DNA from: Cocos nucifera
Lineage: Eukaryota > Streptophyta > Magnoliopsida > Arecales > Arecaceae
DNA: 64,000 nt
Assembly (NCBI GenBank): GCA_006176705.1
Contig: QRFJ01002509.1
Span: 124,001 to 188,000, forward strand
Reading direction: 5' to 3'
Notes under the pieces: model-generated
Seen by the model: only the letters and a program-made list of their open reading frames with translations
Databases searched by the model: none
Told to the model about the DNA's origin: nothing
Position numbers and translations under genes: made by a program
Part shown: one piece after another, positions 25,201 through 36,204 of the stretch
Numbering within the stretch: the stretch's first letter is position 1
How the letters are laid out: each line of letters starts with the position of its first letter

Positions 25201-25235
25201 ACTCGATTTAGTGTCAACCAGATTCTGCATCAATA
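22212..25235 (+). mobile_element. Giant solo LTR of a gypsy family, expanded by internal tandem repeats
   Basis: Starts TGTTGGGGATAAACCCCGC and ends GATTCTGCATCAATA. The 5-bp duplication GTGCT is exact at 22207-22211 and 25236-25240. Both ends match, inverted, the LTRs of the element at 45280-49834 (TGTTGACGCAGAATC... TTATCCCCAACA). Those LTRs are about 940 bp; this copy is 3024 bp, the difference being a 45-bp repeat array. No internal region or second LTR is present, so it is a solo LTR left by recombination. Confidence 0.88.
22310..24590 (+). repeat. 45-bp minisatellite, about 50 copies
   Basis: Consensus unit of 45 bp built from GAACTCCTTTC.GACTTCT, CCTTCAGTC.AATTTCT and ATAGGAGCC, repeated head to tail with about 10-25% divergence between units. 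Because 45 is divisible by three, long open frames occur on both strands (plus 23632-24599; minus 23049-22858 and 23385-23185) with a 15-residue period such as AKLLSDFFFYRISTG. These are by-products of the repeat, not a gene. Confidence 0.93.
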
Positions 25236-25684
25236 GTGCTCAATGTCCCAAACCTTCTACACAAAATCTTCTTTCTGGTAAGACTTTTTGAGAGGCGAGG
25301 AGTAGTCCAAAGTAGAATCTCCATTGGAGGAGGAGGGAGGGTGTCACATTGGTCCTCCCTCCTCAAGCTACGATAGGAAGACAATCAATAGGGAGTAGAA
25401 GTAAGAGCAAATTGTAGGATATGTCGGGGGCCTGATTCCAGGCTCTTGGGATGAGATTGGTGACTATGTTGAGACCGAGGGACTTATCTAAGATGGTGGC
25501 TTCAGACATCGAGGGTGGTACACCATTTGTTGGAGCTATTATACTAATGGCAGACTCTCAGGTAGTACCACTCTGGCTGTGGCAATAGAATTATCGATGA
25601 AAGATGATGGAGTTGTGTACTCTCGTTCTTGCCATATTTTTTTTCTCTTAGATCAGATTGAAAGCTCTTTATCTAAGGCTAATC

Positions 25685-26400
25685 TCTTGCTATAAGACTC
25701 TAATTTGAGATAAATGTTCTAAAGTTGAACTTGTTCCGACCTAGGCTCACCGTTAATCCCACGAGGGGCACATCTAGGAAAGCCTACTCTCATATTGAAG
25801 GTTCTCCAATACTTAAGTCAATTCGAACTTGAGAAAAGCAGAAAAAAAGAAAGAACATGCAAGAGCGACAAGTATTCGATGGAGTCTAAGATACCCAAGG
25901 GTCCCCTTATTATCTTTTTATATAAAGATAAAGCTATAGGTTGTTACATCAGAACCTAGTAGGCTGTTAGGCCCTAGTTCTCTAGGTTGCTATGCCTCAA
26001 ATCGACAGACAATTAGGATAGAAAATTTGCCTACTAATCTGTGAATTAGGATTGTTAGTCGTGGGTCATGCCCATATTATAAAAGTTGTCGAGAAGTTCC
26101 AAGGGTCACCCACATGATAAATAGATTGGTGGCCTAAGGTCAGTGTAGAGCAAAGGCTTTGCCTTGAATGAATCAGCACCCACATAAGTTATTGGGCTTA
26201 GTTCCTTGTCATCCGTTAGATCCCAATCTCGGGATCAATAAACATCTGATCTAAAAATCAGGCAGAAGTCGATGATATAAAGTCACTTTGCTTCAGTTTC
26301 TTGGATCTTTCTTCGATATTTGAGATTGTTGTATCGGTGAGTGCTCTATTATATCCAAGGAGAGGGAGGTCGGGTCGAGTGGCGGATATTTTTCGCAATA
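25685..26400 (-). repeat. 5' LTR of the gag-only gypsy derivative
   Basis: Partner of 18243-18983. It ends GCGGATATTTTTCGCAATA at 26400 (TATTGCGAAAAATATCC on the element strand), then GAACC. I did not find a clear primer binding site just inside it. Confidence 0.78.
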
Positions 26401-27009
26401 GAACCACTCTTTCACATGGACGCACATTCACATAGTTTGTCATGTGCTTTATCTACTTGTTAATTTTTTTTTATATATTTGACAAGAATGTATTAGATTT
26501 AGAGGTGGATCTTCTCCAATATTCTATGCCTTTATAATTAAGTTAATTATCAAGATATTGGAGTTCTAAGTTTTCCATATCACATCTAGGTTTGTACCCA
26601 TAACCTTTTATTTGTATAAGTCATCTATTATATTATTGTTTAATTTCTTTCATGGTTTATTAGTTCATTGGTTTGACATGTATATATATGTATATCAATG
26701 TGTATATTTATGTATATATATATTTGTATATGTATATGTGTGTGTGTATAATCGAGCAAGTTACTCTCCAGCATGATAATAATAATAATAACAATTAAGC
26801 AAGATATGACTTGAATGGTGTTACATGATCAAGATTTAAGAAGGTTATCGAATGCAAATACAAGTAGTGAAATCTAAATGGTGGATCATGTAGGGAGAAA
26901 GCACCTGATGACTACAACTAAGCTAGAAAGCACCCTCATTTAGTTAGCAAATTAATATAAGAGAATGCAATTAGTTGCATCCTTATGATTGTACATGTAG
27001 GGAGGAAGG

Positions 27010-27300
27010 ATGCTAGGGGATATTTGATTCGCAATAGGAATCGGAATCAAAATAGGAATTGGAATGTATTGGAATTAGAGTCAGAATGACCAAATCTTTC
27101 AAGCATTTGGTTCATGATCGAAATTGGAATCTGAATCAGTATGAAAATAAAAATAAAAATTTGAATTCTTAGGAGGGAGTAAAGATTGAGTTTAGGTATA
27201 TTGAGCAATTTCTATTCCATCCCAAAATCGGACTTGGAATGGGACTTTTCAACCAAATGATTGGATGGGAGTCATCCATTCCCATTCTAATTTTAGACAC
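27010..27300. mobile_element. Possible degraded miniature element (GGAATCGGAAT-rich)
   Basis: The stretch opens GGGGATATTTGATTCGCAA and is rich in GGAATC/GGAATTGGAAT words, with CCATTCCCATTC-type complements at the other end. This texture is common in plant hAT- or Harbinger-like miniature elements. I could not define terminal repeats or a target duplication. Confidence 0.3.
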
Positions 27301-27969
27301 CAACTTCCTCCAACTAGATACTCTTTTAGAGTAGATGGTTATATGTGAAGGAGAGAATGTTGGTGGATAACGTGATTCTAGGTCTGGCACGAGAAGATGT
27401 GGTTGTGGTTAATAAACTACGGAGGCAGAAAGAATGGTTTCACGTGATGAAGTTTTGGCCAAATTACTTGTCTGCTTGATCAATTAGAAAGAAAATGGAT
27501 GATAGAGATCAAGAGGACAGAAGACCTTCAGACCGATGCTGTTTGGCATGAACAATTGATTAGACAAGATGCTATTGGCCGTGCTGATGATTAAGCGAAA
27601 GAATAGCATGGAGGCTCATGGAGAGGATAAAAACTAATTGATGGTTGGTTGTAGTCGTGAATACTTTGATACACTTCTAGCATAGCACGAATCTTCCATG
27701 GCGCAAGGTTTATACGGCAAAATATTGTGCACTACTTGATGGCCATGATCAAGAGATAAACAGATATCAAATAAATTGATTTTATGTGCTTCATATGGTG
27801 CATTGCTATTGATAGCTATTCATGTATTGATGGCTATGATCAAATGATATGTGTACAGCATTTTGTGGTGTAAATCATGTATAATAGAGAATCCTAGATC
27901 CAGTTAAAATGAAATTGAAAGACATGTTCAAGGTTGAGGCACAGCCATGGCTGCTTGAACAAATAATAT

Positions 27970-27971
<2 letters not shown>

Positions 27972-28003
<32 letters not shown>
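27972..28003. repeat. (CT)16 microsatellite
   Basis: Uninterrupted CT dinucleotide run, visible directly. Confidence 0.97.
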
Positions 28004-28006
<3 letters not shown>

Positions 28007-28668
28007 CGAGGCATAGGCATGGCCGCATGCACGCTATATATCTAGTAAAATGACATATATATTACTTCTATCAAAAAGTGTATATATATATATATATTAA
28101 AAATAATTAATAGATTTTATTATTTTATTATAATTATGATGCTGCTACCTTTTAAATAATTACAGGAGAATTCAAACACAATATACATGGTTGTTGATTT
28201 ATCTCCATCCGAAAAGCGTATGATTTTGTCTGAGTTCTTGGCTTACAGTCACGGTGTCCAGGCATCTCATTTTATGTGATGGAATCATCTTTCAGGTTAA
28301 GCACAAAATTTTTAAAAAAATCAATCATATCGCCGATTAGACAAACGTACCAGTAAAAACCTGGAAACATTGCCCTCAAACGTGAAAGCATTATATGCAT
28401 AATCATAGATAAATCAAAGATTTTATTGAAAAGTACGTTGTTACTCAAAGAGGTGGACTGCTGACCGGATATGAAAGAGGTAGCAAACCTATAGAGACGT
28501 CACCTGCTTCATGTACTTGTATGCGTGGGCAGACGATTCGTGCACGTGTTGCGAGTGCAACGAGGCCTCGCTGTTGCGTGAGTCCCGGTCAATATCATAC
28601 ATAAATTCTCTTCCCCTCTCCATATACTATTCTGACGTAAGTCTCATCTTAAATTTAAATTATATTTA

Positions 28669-29327
28669 TATTGGAGGATGATGATCGATCATTTGATTCA
28701 TCAATTTACGACGGACTTACCATTGAATGCTGCTAATCATTCATCGATTAATGATTGATGATGGTCGATCTATCAATTCCTCCATTGATACATAGATGAA
28801 AGGATTGACTCATGGCCATTCGATTAACGATTGACTCGATGGATGACGGTTAAATTTTCCTCAATCGATCGATCGATCGATCAACCAATATCCGATTGAT
28901 CGATAAAATAAGTCGGCTAATCAATTATTGATCGATAGTCAATTCGACTATAAGTCAGCCGACTGATCAACTTATCCGACTCTTGATCGATCCTACAAAA
29001 CTGCCTCCGAAAAGAGTAGGCCACGATGATTAGTAGGTAGCTTTAACTACTCATCTACGATCACACAACACCGAAAAAAGAGGGATCCACATACTCGATG
29101 GTTATCATTTTGACACCTATAAAAGAAAGGTAATCTGATCAGTTGAGAAAAATTTTTTCACTACTTTTAGGGCAAACTCTTCTTCTTTGCTCTTTGTTTC
29201 CTATTCGATCAGTCCATCTTTCTAACTTATCGAAGGATCCCCGCCTGAGCCAACTCTAATCAGTGTGGATTTATCTTTGCAGATTTTTCGACGTTTGATT
29301 GCAGGTGCAGATGGATTGGCCGCAATA
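28669..29327 (+). repeat. 5' LTR of the Tat gypsy element
   Basis: Begins TATTGGAGGATGATGATC and ends GGCCGCAATA. It is rich in GATCGATCGATC-type words near 28860-28890. A TATA-like CCTATAAAAG lies at about 29113. It aligns along its length with 55252-55907. Confidence 0.88.
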
Positions 29328-29329
29328 GA

Positions 29330-29347
29330 TTGGCGCATCAAGTACGG
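29330..29347 (+). other. Primer binding site of the Tat element
   Basis: TTGGCGC starts two bases after the 5' LTR, the usual start of plant gypsy primer sites. Confidence 0.7.
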
Positions 29348-29589
29348 AGAGAAGCACGATAAATCAAAAAATGACGAAAACTCGTGCTCGCAATTCGACC
29401 AGCTCTGTCGGCTAGTCATCCCGACGAGAAGCGCTTCTCCCTCCGCCGCCAACAATGGTGGAACATAGTTTTTCGCATTCAACGATCGTATCGGATTTAC
29501 AAACCCAGCAACTAGCTGCATTAATGTAACATATTTATATTCTCATAGAGATTGTGCGTAATCTCCAACAGCAACTGCCCATGGTAACG

Positions 29590-30990
29590 GAAGCTCCATC
29601 GGTGCGGGCAGCACCATCTAGGTATAACCACCGCACACCAAGGCGTTCGATTTCTCCTTCACCAGAGCAACCATCTCAACGCTCGCATCAGGTGAAATCT
29701 TCATCTCCTCGCCGTTCATGAGGAACTGCTCGTCGATCACGATGGTCCGTCTCCCCATCTCATTGAAGTCAATATGAGGAGAAACGGCTGCGCAACCCAA
29801 TGATTTCTCCCTCCTCTAGTTCCTTCGAAGGATTGATGCCAGGAACATCTCGCCAATGATGACTCAATGATTATGAATGAAAGTTCAAAGAGATCGATCG
29901 TCGACTGATCTAGATCCAGGAGGACGTGAAGGGAGGATCCTCCGACAGTCTCCGAGTCCGAACAACTCCTCCTTTCTCCTTGCGTATCTTGAACGTGTCG
30001 ATCCCATCGTGATTCAAGATGCCTCAAGTGGAGTCGTACGATGGCTTCACCGACCCAGTCGATCATCTCCAAAGCTACAAAGCTCTCATGATGATCTAGG
30101 GGCGAATGATGCCCTCATATGTATCGACTTTCTGACCACCCGTCGGAAAGCTACTCAAGCCTGATACTCAGGGCTTCAGTCGGAAAGCATCGACTCTTTC
30201 AAGCGGCTCGAAGACTCCTTTATGGCTCATTTCAGCACCAGCCGAATGAAGCCACAAACTTCTAACAATCTCTTCTCGATCAAGCAAAATGAGGGAGAGA
30301 CTCTTTAGACCTTTGTAGCACATTTTAACACCGCTACACTAGAGGTCCAAAACCTCAATGAGAAAGTGGCCATCTCGATCATGAGGCAGGGTCTATAGGG
30401 TTTTCGATTCATTTACTTATTAGATAAGAACCCTCCTCCAACTTATGCCAAACTTCTCGAGCATGCGGATAAATATATTCGCGCAGAAGAAGATGCTTCT
30501 GATCGATGCCAACAAAATGAAAAGGATCAGAAAAAGAAGCAATGAAAGAACGACGCTTCAACTAAATCTAATCGACCTATGCCAAATAAAGAAGCGCCGA
30601 CTTATTGATAGAGCCCGATGCTGACACATTTGAAGAGTTAGTATAACAACTATACTCCCCTATCTACTCCATGAGTGTAGATCTTGATGGAGATCGAAGG
30701 AGCGGACTACCTTCGTCGAACCCCGCTAATGAAACATCCAAGCAAGGATAACAGAAAGTACTATCGGTTCCACCATGACTACGGCCATGACATCGAGCGG
30801 TGTTTTCAGCTTAAGGATGAGATTGAGGCACTCATCCGATGGAGGTTCCTTGCCAAATTCTGACTTAATTGCCCGACTGAGCCACGAGCTGATCAACCAC
30901 CATCGTCAGAAGAGATCCAACAAAATCGACCAACAAACAAGGTGATCAACATGATTTCTGGATGACCAAGAGCCGGGGGGTAAGATCCGA
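29590..30990 (+). pseudogene. Tat element gag, broken
   Basis: Plus-strand pieces of a gypsy capsid: SIDSFKRLEDSFMAHFSTSR near 30190, FVAHFNTATLEVQNLNEKV near 30315, LLDKNPPPTYAKLLEHADKY near 30420, and the knuckle-like YYRFHHDYGHDIERCFQLKD near 30750. Multiple stops and a frame change separate them. The product would be the capsid protein of the element. Confidence 0.83.
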
Positions 30991-30999
30991 AGAAGAATC

Positions 31000-33900
31000 G
31001 GCAAAAGGACAATGATTCAATGAATGTATTTTCTTTTCAGATGATGATGTAAGAAAAATTCAAACTCCCCTTGATGATGCTATCGTCGTCTCGACAATGA
31101 TAGCAAATTATGATGTAAAGAGAATCCTAGTCGATAATGAAAGTTTGACTAATGTTTTATTTTACTCTGCTTTCTCTCGAATGTTGTTGTTGACCGAATG
31201 ACTTCGAAGAGTCTCCATTTTCTTAGTTGGATTTATCGGAGACACTGTCAACATTAAAGTAGAGATCGATCATCCACTAATCGTAGGAACAGAATCTCGA
31301 TAAAGTACTATTATTTTGACTTTTATGGTTGTTAGAGTCCTGTTGGCGTACAATGCCATACTCGAAAGACTAGAATTCAACGCTCTCAAGGTGATAGTAT
31401 TGACATATCATTTATTGGTCCGATTTCTAACTAAAGTCGGAGTGAAAAAAATGCGAGACGACCAATAAATTGCTCGATGTTGCTTCACGATCACAACAAA
31501 CACAAATAAATCAGAAGATCCCTTGCCGTTAGAAAGACTTGATCAATGGGAGAAGGAAGAATGAGGTGAGCCGACCGAACAACTAATCCCAATTCTATTA
31601 AAAGAAGATGACCCGACCAAAGTTATTCAAATTGGATCACAACTTCAAATAACGGAGCGAGAACAGCTAATTCAGTTGCTAAAAGCCAATGTTGACGTAT
31701 TCACTTGGTTAGCGACCAACATGCCAGGTATACCTACAGAAATAATTATCCATCGACTTAACGTTAATCCAAACATCAAGCCGATGAGGCAGAAGAAGTG
31801 ACCCTTCACACCTGAGCGACAAAAGGTCATCAACAAAGAGATGGATAAGCTCCTCATGGTAGACTTCATCAGAGAGACCCATTACCTGGAATGGCTTGCG
31901 AATGTCGTCATGGTGAAAAAGGCCAATGGAAAATGGCGCATCTACATTGATTATACAAATCTGAATAAAGCATACCTGAAGGATAGTTTTCCTCTCCTAA
32001 AAATCAATTAGCTGGTCGATGCGATGTCGGAACATCAACTTCTAAGCTTTATGGATGCTTTTGCAGGATATAATCAGATTTGAATGGCCCCCAAAGATGA
32101 AGAACATACCACCTTCATCACTAATAAAGAGATTTATTGCTATAAAGTCATGCCATTTAGACTCAAAAATACGAGAGCGACTTACCAACGGTTGGTGAAC
32201 AAAATTTTTAAACTATAAATTAGATGAAACATGGAAGTGTATGTCAACGATATGCTTGTAAAAAGTGCTTGAAGTTGGGATCATGTTCGAGACCTAGAGG
32301 AAGCTTTCAACACACTTCGACGACACCGAACGAAGCTAAATCCGACCAAATGTGCCTTCGGAGTGATAGTTAGAAAATTTCTTGGATTCCTTATTCATAT
32401 AGAGAAATCGAAGTAAATCCTAAGAAAATAAAAGCAATCATCGATATGACTTCAAAGAAGAAGGTGCAACGGCTTAATGGGAGAGTCGCTATATTCAGTC
32501 GAATCTGTCGAACGATGTCTTCCATTTTTCAAGACTCTACGACAAACTAATTATTTCTCTTAGATCGATGAATGCCGATGATCCTTTCAAGAGTTAAAGA
32601 AGTACCTAACGATTCCTCCGCTTCTTGTAAAGCCGATGGAAGGAGAACCACTTTATTTATACCTAACTACGTCCGACAAAGTTGTTAGTTCGATTTTAGT
32701 TAGAGAAGATGAAAATCGGGTACAACACCCCATATACTATGCAAGCAAAGTACTTCATAATGCCAAAACCCAATACTCAAAAGCTAGGAAGATGATCTAT
32801 GCCTTGATTATTTCGACGCAACGGCTTCGGCCATATTTTCAAGCCCACACGGTGCATGTTCTAACCGACCAACCCCTGAAGTTGATTTTACACCGATCGG
32901 ATATTTCAAGAAGAATGGCAAAATGGACAATAAAATTTAGTGAATTCGACATCCACTATCACCTACGCCCGTCGATGAAGGTCCAAGTTCTGATCGATTT
33001 TATTATCGCGTGTACCATATCAGACATGAAGTTCAATCAAGAAATAATCTATAACTCAATAGATGATGCCGTCGAAATCGATCATGATTCAGTTTGGGTG
33101 TTACATGTTGATGGAGCCTCGAGTGCCTTTGAAAGTGGAGCTGGACTTATCCTTGCGAATACTAATAGATCGATCATCGAATATGCACTCCATTTCAACT
33201 TCAAGGCTTTGAATAATCAAGCCAAATATGAAGCTCTTCTTGTTGGTTTGAAAATTGCCAAAGAACTCGATGTTGAAGAGTTGAATTCATTTACCGACTC
33301 TTAACTCATTGCGGAACAAATCAATGGTGAATACGAAGCTCGAGATCCAAAGATGCAAAAATATTTAGAAAAAGTGAAAGACCAAATTTTCATCTTTAAA
33401 TATTTTAACACCTCTCACGTCCCTAGAGCAAAAAATGCTCAGATCGATGCACTCTCTTGACTCGCCATCATAACCCCTACCGAACTCGGCCAAACATATA
33501 TCGAGTATCTTGATACATCGAGTATCAAAAAAGTGGAAGAAGTTTTGCAAATCAACGATGAGCCAAGTTGGATGGATCCAATTATCAAGTATCTGATCGA
33601 AGAAGTTCAACCCGATGATCCATCGGAGGTAAAATATTTGAGGTGGACTACCTCGCAATATGTAATGATGGGCAGACAACTCTACAAACGATCCTTCTCC
33701 CTTCCACTATTAAAGTGCCTGGGATCCACCAATACTGACTATGCACTTTGAGAAGTCCATGAAGGGATCTACGAAAACTATTTTAGGGGCAAGTCCCACA
33801 CCTATAAGATCCTTCGGCAAGGATATTATTGGCCAACAATGCAGAAGGACGTGATTGAGTTTGTCTGAAGGTGTGAGCCATATCAAAGGTATGCCAACAT

Positions 33901-34790
33901 TCAGTGACAACCAGCGATGCAACTGACATAGATCATAGCCCCATGGCCATTTGCACAGTGGAGAATCAACATTCTTGGTTCTTTTCCCCCAACATCTGGA
34001 TAGAGAAAATTTTTGGTCTTCACTGTTGTGGGTGGAAGCCAAACCTTTGGCATAAATTACGAAAAGTAAAATAGAGGATTTTGTTCGAAAATCTATTATC
34101 TATAGATTCGGACTTCCACATATGATCATAACCGATAATGGCCGATAATTTAATAATTAGAATTTCAAAGACTTCTACGTGATGTACCACATCGTGCATA
34201 GACTAACGTCCGTCGGTCATCCATAGTAAAATGGAGAAGCGAAAGTTATGAATCGAACAATCCTCCATGGCTTGAAAATTTGGCTCAACGAGGCCAAAGA
34301 TCTCTGGGTGGAAGAATTACCTTCAGTATTATGGGCATACCGAACCACTCCGTGAGTTTCGACGGACGAATCTTCCTTTAACCTATCGTATGGGACTGAA
34401 GCAGTGATACCTATGAAAGTTAGACTACCATCAATGAGAGTTAAAAAGTATGATGAATTAAGTAATTCGGATTGCCGAAGGACTGACCTAGATCTGTTAC
34501 TTGAAGTTCTACAATAGGCATAACTCAGAATGGCTGTTTACCAATAGTGAGTCGTAAGATACTACAATAGAAGAGTTAAATCGAAAGAGATTCATCCAGA
34601 AGACTTAGTCTTATGGAAGGTGGAAGTATCCAATCCGCTGGACCAATGAAAGCTATCCCCAAACTAGAAAGGACTCCACCAGATGATAGAAACCCTTCGA
34701 CTTAGAGCATATCGACTCGAAACACTCGATGGAGTTGAAATTTTTCGAACGTAGAATGCTAATAATCTTAAAGTATATTATCAATGAGAA
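31000..34790 (+). pseudogene. Tat element pol (protease, RT, two RNase H domains, integrase), broken
   Basis: In order: a protease relic (VDNESLTNVLFYSAF near 31130, Asp-Asn for the active Asp-Gly or Asp-Ser); RT from about 31680 (VDFIRETHYLEWLANVVMVK, MDAFAGYNQI, and YVNDML in place of YVDDML near 32231); RNase H within an open stretch 32636-33304 (YYASKVLHNAKTQYSKARKM); a second RNase H-like domain beginning VLHVDGASSAFESGAGLIL near 33099; the integrase HHCC zinc domain near 33756 (HEGIYENYFRGKS, YYWPTMQKDV); and the integrase core with ITDNG near 34127. Many stops and an altered RT active site make it inactive. Confidence 0.88.
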
Positions 34791-34799
34791 GTGCTTCAT

Positions 34800-35780
34800 G
34801 TACTTTGAACAAACATAAAGAGTGAAATTTTATGAAGTCCTCTGCAAAGATATTTTTCTCATAATCAACGATCGATCGACCGATGTATTGGTTGGTTGAA
34901 AATCGGATGAATTGATCAGATGAGAACAGGTACAAACTCAAAAGCAATGAAGGAAAATCTGACCAATCATCTATTAGTCAAACAATATAACTGATGGATT
35001 ATCGGCATTCTTTCACTTAATAAAGTTCAACAATCGATCGATAAAGGATGATTGATGATTGGTATTTTAGCAACCTCTGGTCGGATATCTCAAACTGACC
35101 GCGTGATCGACTTCCTACAGCAAAAATGCTGATTGGTTGACCAATGAATGATGTTGATGTATAACTTCTTTACAAATGATGAAGAAAGAAAAGTATTAAA
35201 CTTTTGATTGTGAACTAGTTGGTTTGCCCCAGCTAGCAAAGAACACAATCCTAACTGATTTGGCCATGATTGAATCGAAGGACATTTAGCTCACACCTGA
35301 TCGTCATGCACTTCTACAAATTGATCAAGTGTTGGACAATAAAAAATCGACCAAAGATCGGTTAGAAATTGATCCATGGTCGGCTTATATCCGATCATCA
35401 AGTACTTTGATTCAATATGAGTTGGTAAAAATCGACTAAAAGTTGGTTAAACATCGAATTAGGGTTGGCTTATCCCCGACCTATGAGTATCTCAACGAAT
35501 GACTAAATATTGTCTAGTTAAAAAAATCTGACTCTAAGTCAGTTTAAAAGCTAGGCGATGGTTGGTTAAATAAAACGGACAGAAGAATGGTTAACAATCA
35601 CTCAATCAAAGTATTGCAGTTATGATGGAAGATAAATTTGCACAATAAAAGACAAATGCAAATAAAGCTTTCATTACTATGAAAAAGAAGTTACAAAATG
35701 GACTATTGATCCTTACAAAATTTAAATTATCAGTTTCAAAAAAAAGCAAAATATAAATCTACTCGATGACCGACTGCTCC
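34800..35780. other. Tat element spacer after pol, no gene recognised
   Basis: Repetitive text around words such as GATTGGTT and TCGACTAA, with many CGATCGAT motifs. No ORF with a recognisable domain. Confidence 0.5.
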
Positions 35781-35860
35781 GAAGGTTGATCGAGAATGGT
35801 CACAACTTTGATCGTTGGTGCAGCATCCATCGGCAGAACGAATTCGATCGAAGCAGTTCC

Positions 35861-36204
35861 TTAGCCCTCTGATGGAGCTTCAGTAGCCGATCGAGGAGCC
35901 AAACCCATCAGTGCAGAAGGACCCGATGTACCCTCGATCGAAGCTGTGGGAGCTATGGGAATAGTTGACTCAGTTGGAACAAAGGCAGTGGTGGGGGCAC
36001 CATCGTCTGCCGGGCCCACAGATGATCCATCGTCGCCTCCCTCTTCCTCTTCTTCAATGCCTGAGATGATGATGCTGCTGAGGTCAAGATTAGGAAAGAG
36101 CTGCTGAACAGCATCCCAACCATCACCGAACCTGATTTGATAGGAAGCTTCACTTCCTTGAAGGATCAAGGTCTTCAAGTCGGATGAGGCCTTGAATTTC
36201 TTAA
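35861..36204 (-). pseudogene. Tat antisense ORF, C-terminal part
   Basis: The minus strand is open and encodes EASYQIRFGDGWDAVQQLFP and NLDLSSIIISG, followed by an acidic run and an Ala/Pro/Thr-rich tail ending near 35863. The same frame continues upstream at 52917 after the copia insertion (GVEEF...SSDLKT at the junction). The motif matches the C-terminus of the antisense extra protein of plant Tat elements. Its function is not known. It is truncated by the insertion. Confidence 0.72.

Larger units (their letters stand above)
18243..26400 (-). mobile_element. Gag-only Ty3/gypsy derivative (non-autonomous), carrying a nested solo LTR
   Basis: Paired LTRs at 18243-18983 and 25685-26400 enclose a minus-strand gypsy gag but no protease, RT or integrase. 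A near-match duplication flanks it (GATCC at 18238-18242, GAACC at 26401-26405). Between gag and the 3' LTR lie about 2.2 kb of non-coding sequence with short tandem repeats. The gag is interrupted by a 3-kb solo LTR of another family. Such large derivatives need enzymes from a full gypsy relative to move. The coding part is dead here. Confidence 0.82.
26406..28663. other. Intergenic DNA, no gene recognised
   Basis: AT-rich, with TA/TG-rich tracts near 26680-26750, a CT microsatellite at 27972-28003 and a TA microsatellite at about 28079-28096. Short open frames show no domain. Part of it resembles a miniature element (see 27010-27300). Confidence 0.6.

Noticed and set aside
32636..33304. 222-codon open frame as a host gene
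   Set aside because: It contains gypsy RNase H and the start of the second RNase H-like domain, in line with RT before and integrase after it.
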